A DNA stretch of 23,347 nucleotides from VMDJ01 sp965659945 (GTDB lineage Bacteria; Pseudomonadota; Gammaproteobacteria; Chromatiales; Chromatiaceae): positions 1 to 23,347 of the forward strand of contig CBFHYJ010000022.1 of assembly GCA_965659945.1 (NCBI GenBank), in the 5' to 3' direction. The position numbers were made by a program, and so were the translations under genes. Position 1 is the first letter of the stretch, and each line of letters opens with the position of its first letter. This document shows positions 7,698 through 15,355 of this stretch, in pieces. Below the pieces are notes generated by a model that was not told the origin of the DNA, did no database searches, and worked only from the letters and a program-made list of their open reading frames with translations.

Positions 7698-8450
7698 TCA
7701 GCCATCCAAGCGCATCATGGATGCACTCGCCGTAGAAACTTCTTTTGCATTTTTAATAACGCGAATCTGCATTTCATAAGCACGTGAGTCACGGATCATA
7801 TTCACCATTGCTTCAATGGGCTTGACTGCACTGCCCTCTAAACCACCAGCTGTAACCTTTACTAAAGCATCAACTGGTAATAGCTCTTTCGATTGAGTTT
7901 CATAAAGACCATCCGAGCGAATCTGAATCAAGTTATCCCCAGGGTTAACGAGCTTCAACCTAGCAACTGGGGTCATTTCATTATTAACAGCACCAGGCTC
8001 TAAGATGCTAATCGTTCCATCAGGTGAAACCTGTACGCGATTGGTAGGTGGCAAAGTAATAGGACCATCGTCCCCTAACACCAAATGACCCGTACCAGTG
8101 GTTAAAACACCATTGTCAGTAACCTTGATATCGCCACGTCTTGTGTAAACCTCATTACCATCAGCATCTTGTACAGCTAACAGTCCTCTTTCATTGATAT
8201 AGAGATCAAAGGGATTACCCGTACGCTGAAAAGGACCTGGTTTAAGGTCCACCTTGTTAATGGTCTGGAGGCTGGGAAAGGCTCTTGTTCTTAAAGAATC
8301 CTCTCCTACCAAGTCACCAGACATAACTGCAGAATTAAAACTTTTCTTAAAACCGACGGTATTAACGTTTGCAAGCTCGTTGAACGTATTCGCTTGGCGT
8401 TGTTCAACCACTTTCATACCGTTAAGTACGGTAAATATCATCTTGTCCAT
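7698..8450 (-). CDS. flgF: proximal rod protein FlgF
   Basis: FlgF is one of the rod proteins. From the ATG at 8448-8450 the product (250 residues) begins MDKMIFTVLNGMKVVEQRQA, the usual FlgF opening, followed by ELANVNTVGFKKSFN. It ends in the rod C-terminal helix (IEAMVNMIRDSRAYEMQIRV, then KEVSTASASMMRLDG). A longer frame opens at 8498, but GGAGA lies properly spaced before 8450 and the family begins with MD(K/R), so the shorter form is preferred. It is the first gene of the leftward flgFGHIJKL run, headed by a sigma-54 promoter and separated from flgE by a terminator. Confidence 0.96.
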   Translation of the reverse strand: MDKMIFTVLNGMKVVEQRQANTFNELANVNTVGFKKSFNSAVMSGDLVGEDSLRTRAFPSLQTINKVDLKPGPFQRTGNPFDLYINERGLLAVQDADGNEVYTRRGDIKVTDNGVLTTGTGHLVLGDDGPITLPPTNRVQVSPDGTISILEPGAVNNEMTPVARLKLVNPGDNLIQIRSDGLYETQSKELLPVDALVKVTAGGLEGSAVKPIEAMVNMIRDSRAYEMQIRVIKNAKEVSTASASMMRLDG

Positions 8451-8531
8451 ATTTGCTCTCCGTTCTATAGCGGAAAATTTTTGCCGCCCTGTGGACAATT
8501 CCGAGGCGGTTTACCCTGTTATAAGAGTTAA

Positions 8532-8547
8532 TGCAGAGAGCGTGCCA
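8532..8547 (-). promoter_or_regulatory. sigma-54 (RpoN) promoter before flgF
   Basis: The minus strand reads TGGCACG-CTCT-CTGCA. This fits TGGCACG-N4-TTGCW with one mismatch (C for the first T of TTGC) and correct GG-N10-GC spacing. It lies between the flgE terminator and flgF, with a predicted start near 8520 and a leader of about 70 bases to the ATG at 8450. Confidence 0.75.
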
Positions 8548-8574
8548 ACTTTAAAAAACTTTTCTTTCGCGCAT

Positions 8575-8610
8575 AAAAAGGCCCCCTCAACGGTCTCCCG
8601 AAGAGGGGGC
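8575..8610 (-). terminator. Rho-independent terminator after flgE
   Basis: GAGGGGGC (8603-8610) and GCCCCCTC (8581-8588) form a strong GC-rich eight-pair stem. In the leftward direction it is followed by CTTTTT (8580-8575). It lies 30 bases past the flgE stop (8641), so it should end or attenuate the flgBCDE transcript ahead of the flgF promoter. Confidence 0.88.
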
Positions 8611-8640
8611 AAAAACCAAGCCTCAAATCCTTAGATGGAA

Positions 8641-11034
8641 TTATCCGCGGATCTGAATAATGGCCTGGGTCAGGGTATTGGAGGTCTCAATTGCCTTCGC
8701 ATTTGCCTGGAAGTTACGTTGTGCGGTGATCAAATCCACCAGCTCTTGTGTCAAATCCACATTGGAACGTTCGATTGCACCCGCTCGGATTGAACCGAAA
8801 CCTGATGAACCTGCCTCACCGATCTTTGCGGTACCAGACGATGCTGACGCCAAGAAACTTGAGTCACCCATCTGACGCAAGCCAGAAGCACTTGCAAAGT
8901 TAGCGAGAATAATCTTGCCGAGCGAGATCTGCGTACCATTAGAGAATGATGCGTTAACCAAACCATCACCACCAATGTCCAAGCCCATCAAGTCGCCCTC
9001 TGGCATACCGTCTTGTGACTGACTCATAACCGAGAATGAACCACCGTATTGGCTAGACCGTGTTAAGTCGATACCCATGTAACTAATCGGTACATTTGCA
9101 TCAGAACCTGCAACTAATTTTGCCGTGAACGGAATTGACTTAAACGGCGATAAACTTTCGCCATTCAACGAGAAGGTCAATTCACCTGGATCTAAGAAAA
9201 CCGGCTTCCAGGTTTCTGCATTAACTGTGGTATCAACGCCAGCTGGATCGGTCACTTCTGAGTAGTAACCATCATCACCCAACTCCACAAAAGTTGAAGT
9301 TCCGCTATCGGTATGTTGTGTCAAATTTACCCACGACACAGTCTCGCCCACGGCTCGAGTATTGTTTGCAAAGCCAAATAGCTCAGGCACCTCTTCACCC
9401 GTGACCGTGTCGAGTACTTTAGTAATATCGATTACCGATGAAGCGCCCGTTGTGGGGCTCGTAACCGTAAACTTATTGGTCGTGTCATCAAAACTTACCG
9501 TTACACCTTTAAGCTGTTGGCCAGAATCTGAAATGGAATAAACCGTACCATCGGTGTATGCAACACCGTCATGATTAATGCCATCCTCGATGATTTGAGC
9601 TAAGTCCTTTGGATCCTGCGTAGATTGAGAACCCGGAACTGAAAATTTAGCCTTAATACCGTTTACAACAACTTCCATCTCAAGTGTGTTGGTCACTTGC
9701 ATCGTACCGTTAGATTTCAAGATGACGGCATCTGATGACAATTCAGCTGCAGATGAAGCTTTACCTCGAATCGCATTATCTGTAACACCGACGGCGGCCA
9801 CAGTGTTATTCGTTGAAATGCCTGTTAGTGCTGCCGCATTACCACCTACCACTGTTACAGCAATACTGGAATCATCACCAGTTGAACCTGTCGCAAAATT
9901 GAATTTTCCATCTTCGAAAGTGACTTTGGCGCCGTATTTAGGTGACGCATTGCCTGCAAAAGCATTATTAATAGCCACCGTTAGCTTGGTCGCTAACTCA
10001 GTACCTGACAAAGTCGTTGCTTGGCCATTTGCCCCCAAATCATCCGCGTCTAAGGCTACAGCCTGGCTTGTACCATCAATCTCGAGAGTAAACGTAATAG
10101 TAGAACCATCAGGGATGTCTATCTCTTTATCAGTAGCATCCCAGCCAATACTTCCATCTGTTGCAGTTACACTGGACGTGAATGCTGCAGGCTCAGAAGG
10201 GATCTTTGTAATGTTTTCGTCGTAACGGAACATGCCCACTTTTTGTGATGCCCTTGCCGATACATAGCGCATATCGCCGTGGCCATTCATTTCGAGATAC
10301 TGACCATTCTCATTAGTCACTTGCTGTAAGCGTGGATCAAAAGCTTGATCGCCGATAAAGAAATAGGTTTGCCATTTACTTTCTGGCTTACTGATACTAC
10401 CTGCTTGAGTTTTTACGTAGTAAATGGTGGCAAGGTAGCCTTCACCCGAATCGTCATAAACGGTTAGTGCGGTACTTTCGTTGTAGGTCGTTGGGTCTGT
10501 TCTATCAAAGGCCTCAGTAATGACAGTCGCATCTGCCGGTAAGTTTAGACCTAAATTTACCAACGTAGTTTTTTGAGCCTCACCTGTTGTCTGAGAAGGA
10601 ATAGTCAAGGCACTAAGGTTACTCAAGTCCGCAGTACCGGATGAGTCAACCGATGCTGCCATCAAACGTTGGCCGGTGGAGTTCACCACGTTATTTTGCT
10701 CACTCAACATGAACGCGCCGTTACGGGTGTAGATGTCTTGCAATCCATCAGCGGTCTTCAATGGGAAGAAACCGTCACCGGTAATCGCTAAGTCGAGCGA
10801 GTTACCTGATGTAGAAATATTACCCTGGCTGAATTCTTGGTTTACACCCTTAAGGAGTACGCCCTGACCAATCTGTGCTGAAGATTTTTGTAGTGGTGAG
10901 GTCGAGAAGATGTCACCAAAGTCAGCGCGCGATCGCTTAAATGCCGTGGTGCCCGAGTTCGCAATATTGTTAGAGGTTACAGCTAACTGGGATGTTGCGG
11001 AGTTTAGTCCGGTGAGCGATGTATAGAATGACAT
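8641..11034 (-). CDS. flgE: flagellar hook protein FlgE, enlarged (797 aa)
   Basis: FlgE is the hook subunit. The N-terminus MSFYTSLTGLNSATSQLAVT with SNNIANSGTTAFKRSRADF (about residues 21-39) and the C-terminus, with AGAIERSNVDLTQELVDLIT followed by AQRNFQANAKAIETSNTLTQ, are classic FlgE D0/Dc elements. AAGGAG lies eight bases before the ATG. At 797 residues it is about twice the size of enterobacterial FlgE (about 400). The added material lies at about residues 285-640. There, two consecutive segments (about 311-408 and 447-557) share the layout of a short beta hairpin, a helical AxxIxxxIN-type stretch and VTF/VSF-x-KF-F/T strands, resembling flagellin_IN/hook D2-D3 modules. These should decorate the outer hook surface. 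Last gene of the flgBCDE unit, with a terminator after it. Confidence 0.97.
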   Translation of the reverse strand: MSFYTSLTGLNSATSQLAVTSNNIANSGTTAFKRSRADFGDIFSTSPLQKSSAQIGQGVLLKGVNQEFSQGNISTSGNSLDLAITGDGFFPLKTADGLQDIYTRNGAFMLSEQNNVVNSTGQRLMAASVDSSGTADLSNLSALTIPSQTTGEAQKTTLVNLGLNLPADATVITEAFDRTDPTTYNESTALTVYDDSGEGYLATIYYVKTQAGSISKPESKWQTYFFIGDQAFDPRLQQVTNENGQYLEMNGHGDMRYVSARASQKVGMFRYDENITKIPSEPAAFTSSVTATDGSIGWDATDKEIDIPDGSTITFTLEIDGTSQAVALDADDLGANGQATTLSGTELATKLTVAINNAFAGNASPKYGAKVTFEDGKFNFATGSTGDDSSIAVTVVGGNAAALTGISTNNTVAAVGVTDNAIRGKASSAAELSSDAVILKSNGTMQVTNTLEMEVVVNGIKAKFSVPGSQSTQDPKDLAQIIEDGINHDGVAYTDGTVYSISDSGQQLKGVTVSFDDTTNKFTVTSPTTGASSVIDITKVLDTVTGEEVPELFGFANNTRAVGETVSWVNLTQHTDSGTSTFVELGDDGYYSEVTDPAGVDTTVNAETWKPVFLDPGELTFSLNGESLSPFKSIPFTAKLVAGSDANVPISYMGIDLTRSSQYGGSFSVMSQSQDGMPEGDLMGLDIGGDGLVNASFSNGTQISLGKIILANFASASGLRQMGDSSFLASASSGTAKIGEAGSSGFGSIRAGAIERSNVDLTQELVDLITAQRNFQANAKAIETSNTLTQAIIQIRG

Positions 11035-11073
11035 TTGTTTGTCTCCTTGGGTTAATTCTTTTTAGTACGCTGC

Positions 11074-11754
11074 TTATTGGCCAACGCGGTACACATCATT
11101 GAACGGTAGGTTTCCAACGCCAGCGACCTCGAGTAATAACTCTCCCGCCGGGCCAGAAGAAATTGCATTGACATTGGCGTAAACCAATGTGGTTGGGGTG
11201 TCTGGCTCGCCGTTATCCAGGGCCACTGGTTCTACGAAATATTCACCAGGCTCTGCTGGGTAACCGCCATCGGTTATGCCATCCCATTTAAATTCATGAA
11301 TGCCTGGAAACTTAATGCCAAGCTGCTCGGTGTGAACGATTTCACCGTTAAGATTTTTGATCACGATCTTCGTGCCATCGGTTGCTTTATCCAATACGAA
11401 AGCACCACTTAAACCTTTATCTGCATCAAGTTGCGCAAAGCTGCCTTCAACCAACGCGCTTTTATTAATCAGCCCACTGGCTTGCATGAGTTGTTGCGAA
11501 CGATAACTTTCAGACAGATTTTGAACAGAGGTGTTCATTTCTGTAATGCCACTAACCGTTGAGAATTGCGCCATTTGCGCAAGGAACTCACCGTTTTCCA
11601 TCGGTTGCAATGGGTCTTGGTTCATTAACTGAGTCGTCATTAACTTAAGGAAATCACTTTGACCCAATACCGATGTGCGCTCAGCCTCGGCTTGAGCTTG
11701 GCTTGCCATGTAATCATCGACGGTGCGAAGTGAATTCATTGAATCAATTGCCAT
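11074..11754 (-). CDS. flgD: hook-capping / scaffolding protein FlgD
   Basis: FlgD forms the temporary cap on which FlgE assembles. The 226-residue product has the family's N-terminal signature QSDFLKLMTTQLMNQDPLQP followed by NGEFLAQMAQFSTVSGI (about residues 31-70). After it comes a beta-rich FlgD Ig/Tudor-like region (KIVIKNLNGEIVHTEQLG, HEFKWDGITDGGYPAEPGEY), where the WDG-x-(D/N)-x-G motif is typical. Length matches the usual 220-230. AAGGA precedes the ATG by about ten bases. It lies 15 bases after flgC and 39 bases before flgE. Confidence 0.96.
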   Translation of the reverse strand: MAIDSMNSLRTVDDYMASQAQAEAERTSVLGQSDFLKLMTTQLMNQDPLQPMENGEFLAQMAQFSTVSGITEMNTSVQNLSESYRSQQLMQASGLINKSALVEGSFAQLDADKGLSGAFVLDKATDGTKIVIKNLNGEIVHTEQLGIKFPGIHEFKWDGITDGGYPAEPGEYFVEPVALDNGEPDTPTTLVYANVNAISSGPAGELLLEVAGVGNLPFNDVYRVGQ

Positions 11755-11769
11755 GTTAATAATTCCTTA

Positions 11770-12180
11770 TTACTGACCGAGCTTGAGCGTATTCAACACC
11801 AGCTTTTTAGCCGTGTTGATCGCTTCTACATTGGATTGATAAGCTCGAGATGCGATGGTCATATCCACCATCTCCTCAATCGAATTCACATTCGAGACGT
11901 AGATATAACCCTGATCATCAGCCACAGGATTATCTGGTTCAAAGCGTCGATCGTTTGGCTTGGCACTGGCTCCAATACTGTCAACAGTGACACCCGCACG
12001 ATAGGTTTCGCTCGCATGGTCATAAACCGTTCTAAAGATAGGACGTTTAGCTTTGTAGGCCTCTTCGGCACTTGAAGCGGCAACGCCGGTATTCGCTAGA
12101 TTGGATGAAATGGTGTTCATACGCACCATTTGTGCATTCATTGCAGAACCGGCAATTCCTAGTACATCAAAGAATGACAT
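11770..12180 (-). CDS. flgC: proximal rod protein FlgC
   Basis: FlgC is a proximal rod subunit. The 136-residue product begins MSFFDVLGIAGSAMNAQMVR and contains the rod motif NTISSNLANTGVAASSAEEA. It ends SNVNSIEEMVDMTIASRAYQ, then SNVEAINTAKKLVLNTLKLG, typical FlgC. Length matches the family. It starts two bases after flgB ends, with GGGGTG before its ATG, indicating translational coupling. Confidence 0.97.
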   Translation of the reverse strand: MSFFDVLGIAGSAMNAQMVRMNTISSNLANTGVAASSAEEAYKAKRPIFRTVYDHASETYRAGVTVDSIGASAKPNDRRFEPDNPVADDQGYIYVSNVNSIEEMVDMTIASRAYQSNVEAINTAKKLVLNTLKLGQ

Positions 12181-12182
12181 TG

Positions 12183-12569
12183 TTATTCACCCCTCAATGC
12201 GGTTTTGATGCCCTTAATACGGCTATTCAAAAACGTTAAAGTTGCTTGAATACGCATCGCGTTATCCGCGTAATGATTTTGCTCAGTGTCGGCCTCAACG
12301 GTGTTGCCATCCAATGATGGGCTCGTTGGCACCCGATACATCAGATTGCCACCCGCAGCACCAAAGGTGGTTTGCATGTGTTGTCTGTCTGTTGACTGCA
12401 TCATTTGTGCGTTCGCCGTACCTTGCATTAGCGAGCGAAAATCAATATCGCGCGCCTTATAATTTGGGGTATCCGCATTGGCCATATTGGCTGCAAGAAT
12501 GGTTGAACGCATATCTCGCAGTGTTAGTGCTCTTTCGTGAATACCGAATGGATTCTGAAGTAGTGGCAT
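12183..12569 (-). CDS. flgB: proximal rod protein FlgB
   Basis: FlgB is a proximal rod subunit. The 128-residue product starts MPLLQNPFGIHERALTLRDM, followed by STILAANMANADTPNYKARD, the FlgB rod signature with the NADTPNYKARDIDF core. GAGGAGGGG provides a strong ribosome site. It is the first gene of the leftward flgBCDE unit, with a near-perfect sigma-54 promoter about 45 bases upstream. Confidence 0.97.
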   Translation of the reverse strand: MPLLQNPFGIHERALTLRDMRSTILAANMANADTPNYKARDIDFRSLMQGTANAQMMQSTDRQHMQTTFGAAGGNLMYRVPTSPSLDGNTVEADTEQNHYADNAMRIQATLTFLNSRIKGIKTALRGE

Positions 12570-12610
12570 CGCTGCCCCTCCTCTATTTTTTTACCCTGTG
12601 CTTCGCTTGA

Positions 12611-12626
12611 AGCAATCGACGTGCCA
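12611..12626 (-). promoter_or_regulatory. sigma-54 (RpoN) promoter of flgBCDE
   Basis: The minus strand reads TGGCACG-TCGA-TTGCT, a full match to the consensus TGGCACG-N4-TTGCW. Transcription would begin near 12600, about 30 bases before the flgB ATG. This implies a FleQ/FlrC-type enhancer-binding activator encoded elsewhere. Confidence 0.92.
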
Positions 12627-12745
12627 AAATTAATAAATTGATTAAAAACAGATACTTAACTATAAATTTTTCCATGAAACACCCGTTTTAAGCCGATTAA
12701 AATGTGGCGATTGGCAAGGGTTTGCCGCTTTTTTTCAGACCGCAT

Positions 12746-12772
12746 TACAGTTTTCTGGAAAGCTGCCGATAA
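12746..12772 (+). promoter_or_regulatory. sigma-28 (FliA) promoter of flgM1
   Basis: TACAGTTT (12746-12753), 11 bases, then GCCGATAA (12765-12772): 15 of 16 matches to TAAAGTTT-N11-GCCGATAA. The start would be near 12779, giving a leader of about 24 bases to the ATG at 12803. Confidence 0.92.
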
Positions 12773-12802
12773 AAGAATTGAAATGTATTTTTTAGATTAA
12801 AG

Positions 12803-13183
12803 ATGGCAAACGATATTCACTTATTTCCTAATAAACCGGTTCGCACGACTCAGAACGGCAAAGCCCCTGCGTCTGCTAACGGCGTGCGCGTGAATAACGA
12901 CAACATCGTTGCTCTCAAAAGTGCCGAGAAAGCACAGGATTTAAAACAAAATCAAGACGTTACAAGCAAAGGCAGTGATACCACAAAAGTTTCAGATACT
13001 GCAAAGCATGTGCAATCAGTAGTTCAATCAACTAAAGAAGTTTCTGGAGTTGATTTGAAGAAAGTGGAACGTATCAAGCGACAGCTAGCTGAAGGCAGCT
13101 ACCCTTTAGACAGTCAATCGATTGCCAAGAAAATGCTCGAACTGAACGCCCTAATTGATCCTTCACCCGGCATTCAGCGATAA
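12803..13183 (+). CDS. flgM: anti-sigma-28 factor FlgM, first copy
   Basis: FlgM binds FliA and holds back late flagellar genes until the hook is complete, when FlgM is exported. The 126-residue product has a disordered, Asn/Lys/Ser-rich N-terminal 85 residues. Its C-terminal stretch, VDLKKVERIKRQLAEGSYPL with DSQSIAKKMLELNAL (about 90-118), is the FlgM FliA-binding region. It is longer than the usual 95-105 residues. The ribosome site is weak (only AAAG near the ATG). It is transcribed divergently from flgB, has its own FliA promoter and so should be autoregulated, and ends at a bidirectional terminator facing motB. A second flgM lies at 19047-19370. Confidence 0.88.
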   Translation: MANDIHLFPNKPVRTTQNGKAPASANGVRVNNDNIVALKSAEKAQDLKQNQDVTSKGSDTTKVSDTAKHVQSVVQSTKEVSGVDLKKVERIKRQLAEGSYPLDSQSIAKKMLELNALIDPSPGIQR

Positions 13184-13193
13184 GGTTAATCAT

Positions 13194-13222
13194 AAAAAAA
13201 CCGGCGTACAGCCGGTTTTTTT
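13194..13222. terminator. bidirectional terminator between flgM1 and motB1
   Basis: A perfect inverted repeat: seven A, CCGGC, loop GTACA, GCCGG, seven T. The T run follows the stem on either strand, so it can end both the rightward flgM1 transcript and the leftward motA-motB transcript. Confidence 0.93.
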
Positions 13223-13241
13223 ATGTCACTTACTATGAACT

Positions 13242-14471
13242 CTACCCTTTTACATCCATAACGATCTCAATCCGACGATTTCGATCATCATCCTCACCTT
13301 CTGCAACTGGCTTGGTATCCGCATAACCCTTAATCACTAACTGATTCTGAGGAATGGCAAATTGATCGGTGAGCGCATTTGCGACTGCTGACGCACGTGC
13401 GATCGATAAATCCCAGTTAGAAGGATACTCACCACCAGGCTCTTGAACTTCATTGCCGGTATAACCCTCTATAGTTACAGGCCCTTCGTTTTGACGAATC
13501 ACCTTGCTCACCTTGCGTAACATTGCTCTACCGCGGTGTTTACTCAAATCAGACCCACCATCAGGAAAGGTTCCTTGATTTGATAGACGAACAATAACCT
13601 TGCCGTCTCGCGTTTCAATCTCGGCAAGACCCATTGCAAGCTCACGCTCAAGCTCGTTATTTAGCTGTTGAACACGATGTGCTACGGCATCAACAGGTAG
13701 GTCTTTCTCTGAATCTGCCCAATTCTGTGATGACTCATAATCCATCACTTGAATAGGCGCTTGGGCCGTCTTTTGGAACTTGGCGATTCGACGTAGCAAT
13801 TCAACTTTTTCTTGTGGAATCACACCACCCGTACTTGGCGTAGCTGATTGCTCATTTGCTGCTGCTGAACCAAACCCTTTTGCCTCAACGACGACACGAT
13901 TCTTATCTTCTCGTATCTCAATTTGTCCACGAGAAACAAATTCAGCAAGTAGTTCCTCTAATTGCTCTTTTGTTTCATTGACTTGAGATTGCGATTTTTC
14001 TTTTCGATTTACATCAAGATCTTTTTCAGGGTCGTTTTCATCAACCTTACTCTGTTCTACAGAAACAACCGCCGTTGGATTAGACATCGATTGGCTAAAG
14101 TTGTTGTTGATTATCATTGTGCCGTCAGGGCGCTCGAAAGTCTTAACGTCTTTTTGCACACCAAATGCAGAGGCTAATGCACCAGCTGCCTGGGTATAAC
14201 GAAGTTTTCTCGCCTCGGTAAAAGAGAGGATCAAAACGAAGAACGCCATCAAGAGCGTTGCCATATCTGCAAAGGTTGCCATCCATAGCGGCGCTCCTGG
14301 CTTACAAGGTTCACATTTAACTTCTTTTTCTGGCGGCAGATCCTCTTCAACAATTTCTTCAGCGACTTCCCCCTCTGGAGCTGTCGCTTTTTCCATAGAT
14401 TCCTCAGACAAACCCTCTATAGCTTCATTAGAAGCTACATTTTCTTCGGGTTTATCATCTTTCTCAGCCAT
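13242..14471 (-). CDS. motB: flagellar stator protein MotB/PomB, first copy
   Basis: MotB anchors the stator to peptidoglycan and carries the ion-binding Asp. The single membrane helix LWMATFADMATLLMAFFVLI (62-81) has the essential Asp at 69, preceded by CEPC (53-56). The C-terminal OmpA-like domain (about 285-405) shows SNWDLSIARA and ADTKPVAEGEDDDRNRRIEI. Two oddities: an acidic cytoplasmic extension of about 40 residues at the N-terminus absent from MotB2, and GYTGN at 336-340, where the family has G-(H/Y/F)-TDN, so the Asp expected to contact peptidoglycan is Gly339. The Arg (359) is kept. Residues about 165-245 look like a degenerate first copy of the module. It starts ten bases after motA, with AAGAG well spaced. 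At 409 residues it is longer than E. coli MotB (about 308). Confidence 0.95.
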   Translation of the reverse strand: MAEKDDKPEENVASNEAIEGLSEESMEKATAPEGEVAEEIVEEDLPPEKEVKCEPCKPGAPLWMATFADMATLLMAFFVLILSFTEARKLRYTQAAGALASAFGVQKDVKTFERPDGTMIINNNFSQSMSNPTAVVSVEQSKVDENDPEKDLDVNRKEKSQSQVNETKEQLEELLAEFVSRGQIEIREDKNRVVVEAKGFGSAAANEQSATPSTGGVIPQEKVELLRRIAKFQKTAQAPIQVMDYESSQNWADSEKDLPVDAVAHRVQQLNNELERELAMGLAEIETRDGKVIVRLSNQGTFPDGGSDLSKHRGRAMLRKVSKVIRQNEGPVTIEGYTGNEVQEPGGEYPSNWDLSIARASAVANALTDQFAIPQNQLVIKGYADTKPVAEGEDDDRNRRIEIVMDVKG

Positions 14472-14534
14472 GAGTTAGCTCTTAAGCATTCGCCATCTTG
14501 GCACGTGTTGCTGGATCTAAGTAAATTGACAACT
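14458..14534. repeat. 77-base perfect direct repeat, copy 1 (motA end / motB start)
   Basis: Identical to 23271-23347. It covers the last 18 codons of motA, the motA-motB junction and the first codons of motB. The base before it differs (A at 14457, C at 23270), and copy 2 is cut off by the window end, so true homology may run longer into motA. Confidence 0.97.
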
Positions 14535-15249
14535 TATCTGACAACACGCGTGGATTACCGCCGTCTTGCATAAAGTTCAATGCGGTTAAGATAAGCTCAT
14601 TATTTAAGGTCTCATCCACCATCCGTTGCTTGAGCTTCTGCTGAATTGGGAACGCAATAACATTCGCCAAGAATGCACCGTATAACGTGGTTAAGAGCGC
14701 AACAGCCATCGCAGGCCCAATGGACTTCGGGTCACTCATGTTCGCGAGCATCTGTACCAATCCGACCAAGGTGCCAATCATGCCCATCGCAGGACCAAAA
14801 TCACCGATTGAAGACCAAATATCAGCGCCACGCTCATGGCGTATCACCATAATCTCGGTGTCTTTGGTGAGCTGGGTTGAGACGTAACCTTTATCTTTGC
14901 CATCCACGAGCATCTCAAGGCCACGTTTAAGGAATTCATTCTTTTCCTCACCCACCTTGGACTCTAGAGCGATCATGCCGTCTTTACGCACTAACTCAGC
15001 GTATTCAACGAATTTTTCAATCAACGCCTCTGGCTTTTCAATCGGATTGCCAAAACTACGCCCTGCAACACCCACAGCCCCGACAAAATCAGCCATCGAT
15101 GAACGCATCATGGTCACCATCAAGGTGCCACCAAACACAATAATCAAGGATGGGATGTTGACGAACATGCCCGCAGAGCCACCAATGACGACCGCCATCA
15201 CGATAGTGCCAATAGCGCCAACAAGGCCGATTAACGTTGCTATATCCAT
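14482..15249 (-). CDS. motA: flagellar stator protein MotA/PomA, first copy
   Basis: MotA forms the five-fold channel ring around MotB in the stator. The 255-residue product begins MDIATLIGLVGAIGTIVMAV and has four membrane segments at about 4-22, 30-48, 150-170 and 178-201. The conserved PAMGMIGTLVGLVQML (153-168) and GPAMAVALLTTLYGAFLANV (178-197) are hallmarks. The short cytoplasmic loop and 255-residue length resemble Vibrio PomA (253) rather than E. coli MotA (295), so sodium may be the coupling ion; this is inference. Charged cytoplasmic residues RHERGAD (137-143) lie where FliG contact is expected. A FliA-like promoter lies about 105 bases upstream. The 3' end is identical to the motA fragment at the window end. 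Confidence 0.96.
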   Translation of the reverse strand: MDIATLIGLVGAIGTIVMAVVIGGSAGMFVNIPSLIIVFGGTLMVTMMRSSMADFVGAVGVAGRSFGNPIEKPEALIEKFVEYAELVRKDGMIALESKVGEEKNEFLKRGLEMLVDGKDKGYVSTQLTKDTEIMVIRHERGADIWSSIGDFGPAMGMIGTLVGLVQMLANMSDPKSIGPAMAVALLTTLYGAFLANVIAFPIQQKLKQRMVDETLNNELILTALNFMQDGGNPRVLSDKLSIYLDPATRAKMANA

Positions 15250-15355
15250 AGGGAGCTCTTAAGTCTTCTGCAATTTAGTCGTTAGTCTAATGCACACGTA
15301 AGCACACTACGACAGCCACGGCCGTGCACGCTTTTTTACGCATAAGTCTTATTCT

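Noticed and set aside
8451..8498. Longer N-terminus for FlgF (start 8498)
   Set aside because: FlgF proteins begin at MDK, and GGAGA precedes the ATG at 8450.
8254..8634. 126-codon plus-strand frame covering the flgF start and terminator
   Set aside because: It is antisense to flgF and crosses the flgE terminator and the flgF promoter; no supporting motifs.
9686..10225. 179-codon open frame on the plus strand
   Set aside because: Antisense to the flgE insert region; an open frame is expected from the codon bias of that gene.
12242..12610. 122-codon plus-strand frame opposite flgB
   Set aside because: Shadow of flgB running through the flgB ribosome site; no family match.
12714..12740. GGCAA-GGGT-TTGCC with a T run, either a terminator or a sigma-54 site
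   Set aside because: Spacing is one base short for sigma-54, and no rightward gene precedes it that would need a terminator. Possibly an activator site, but unsupported.
14498..14512. Sigma-54-like sequence TGGCACG...TTGCT on the plus strand
   Set aside because: GG to GC spacing is two bases too short and it lies in the motA coding 3' end, also in the repeat copy at the window end.
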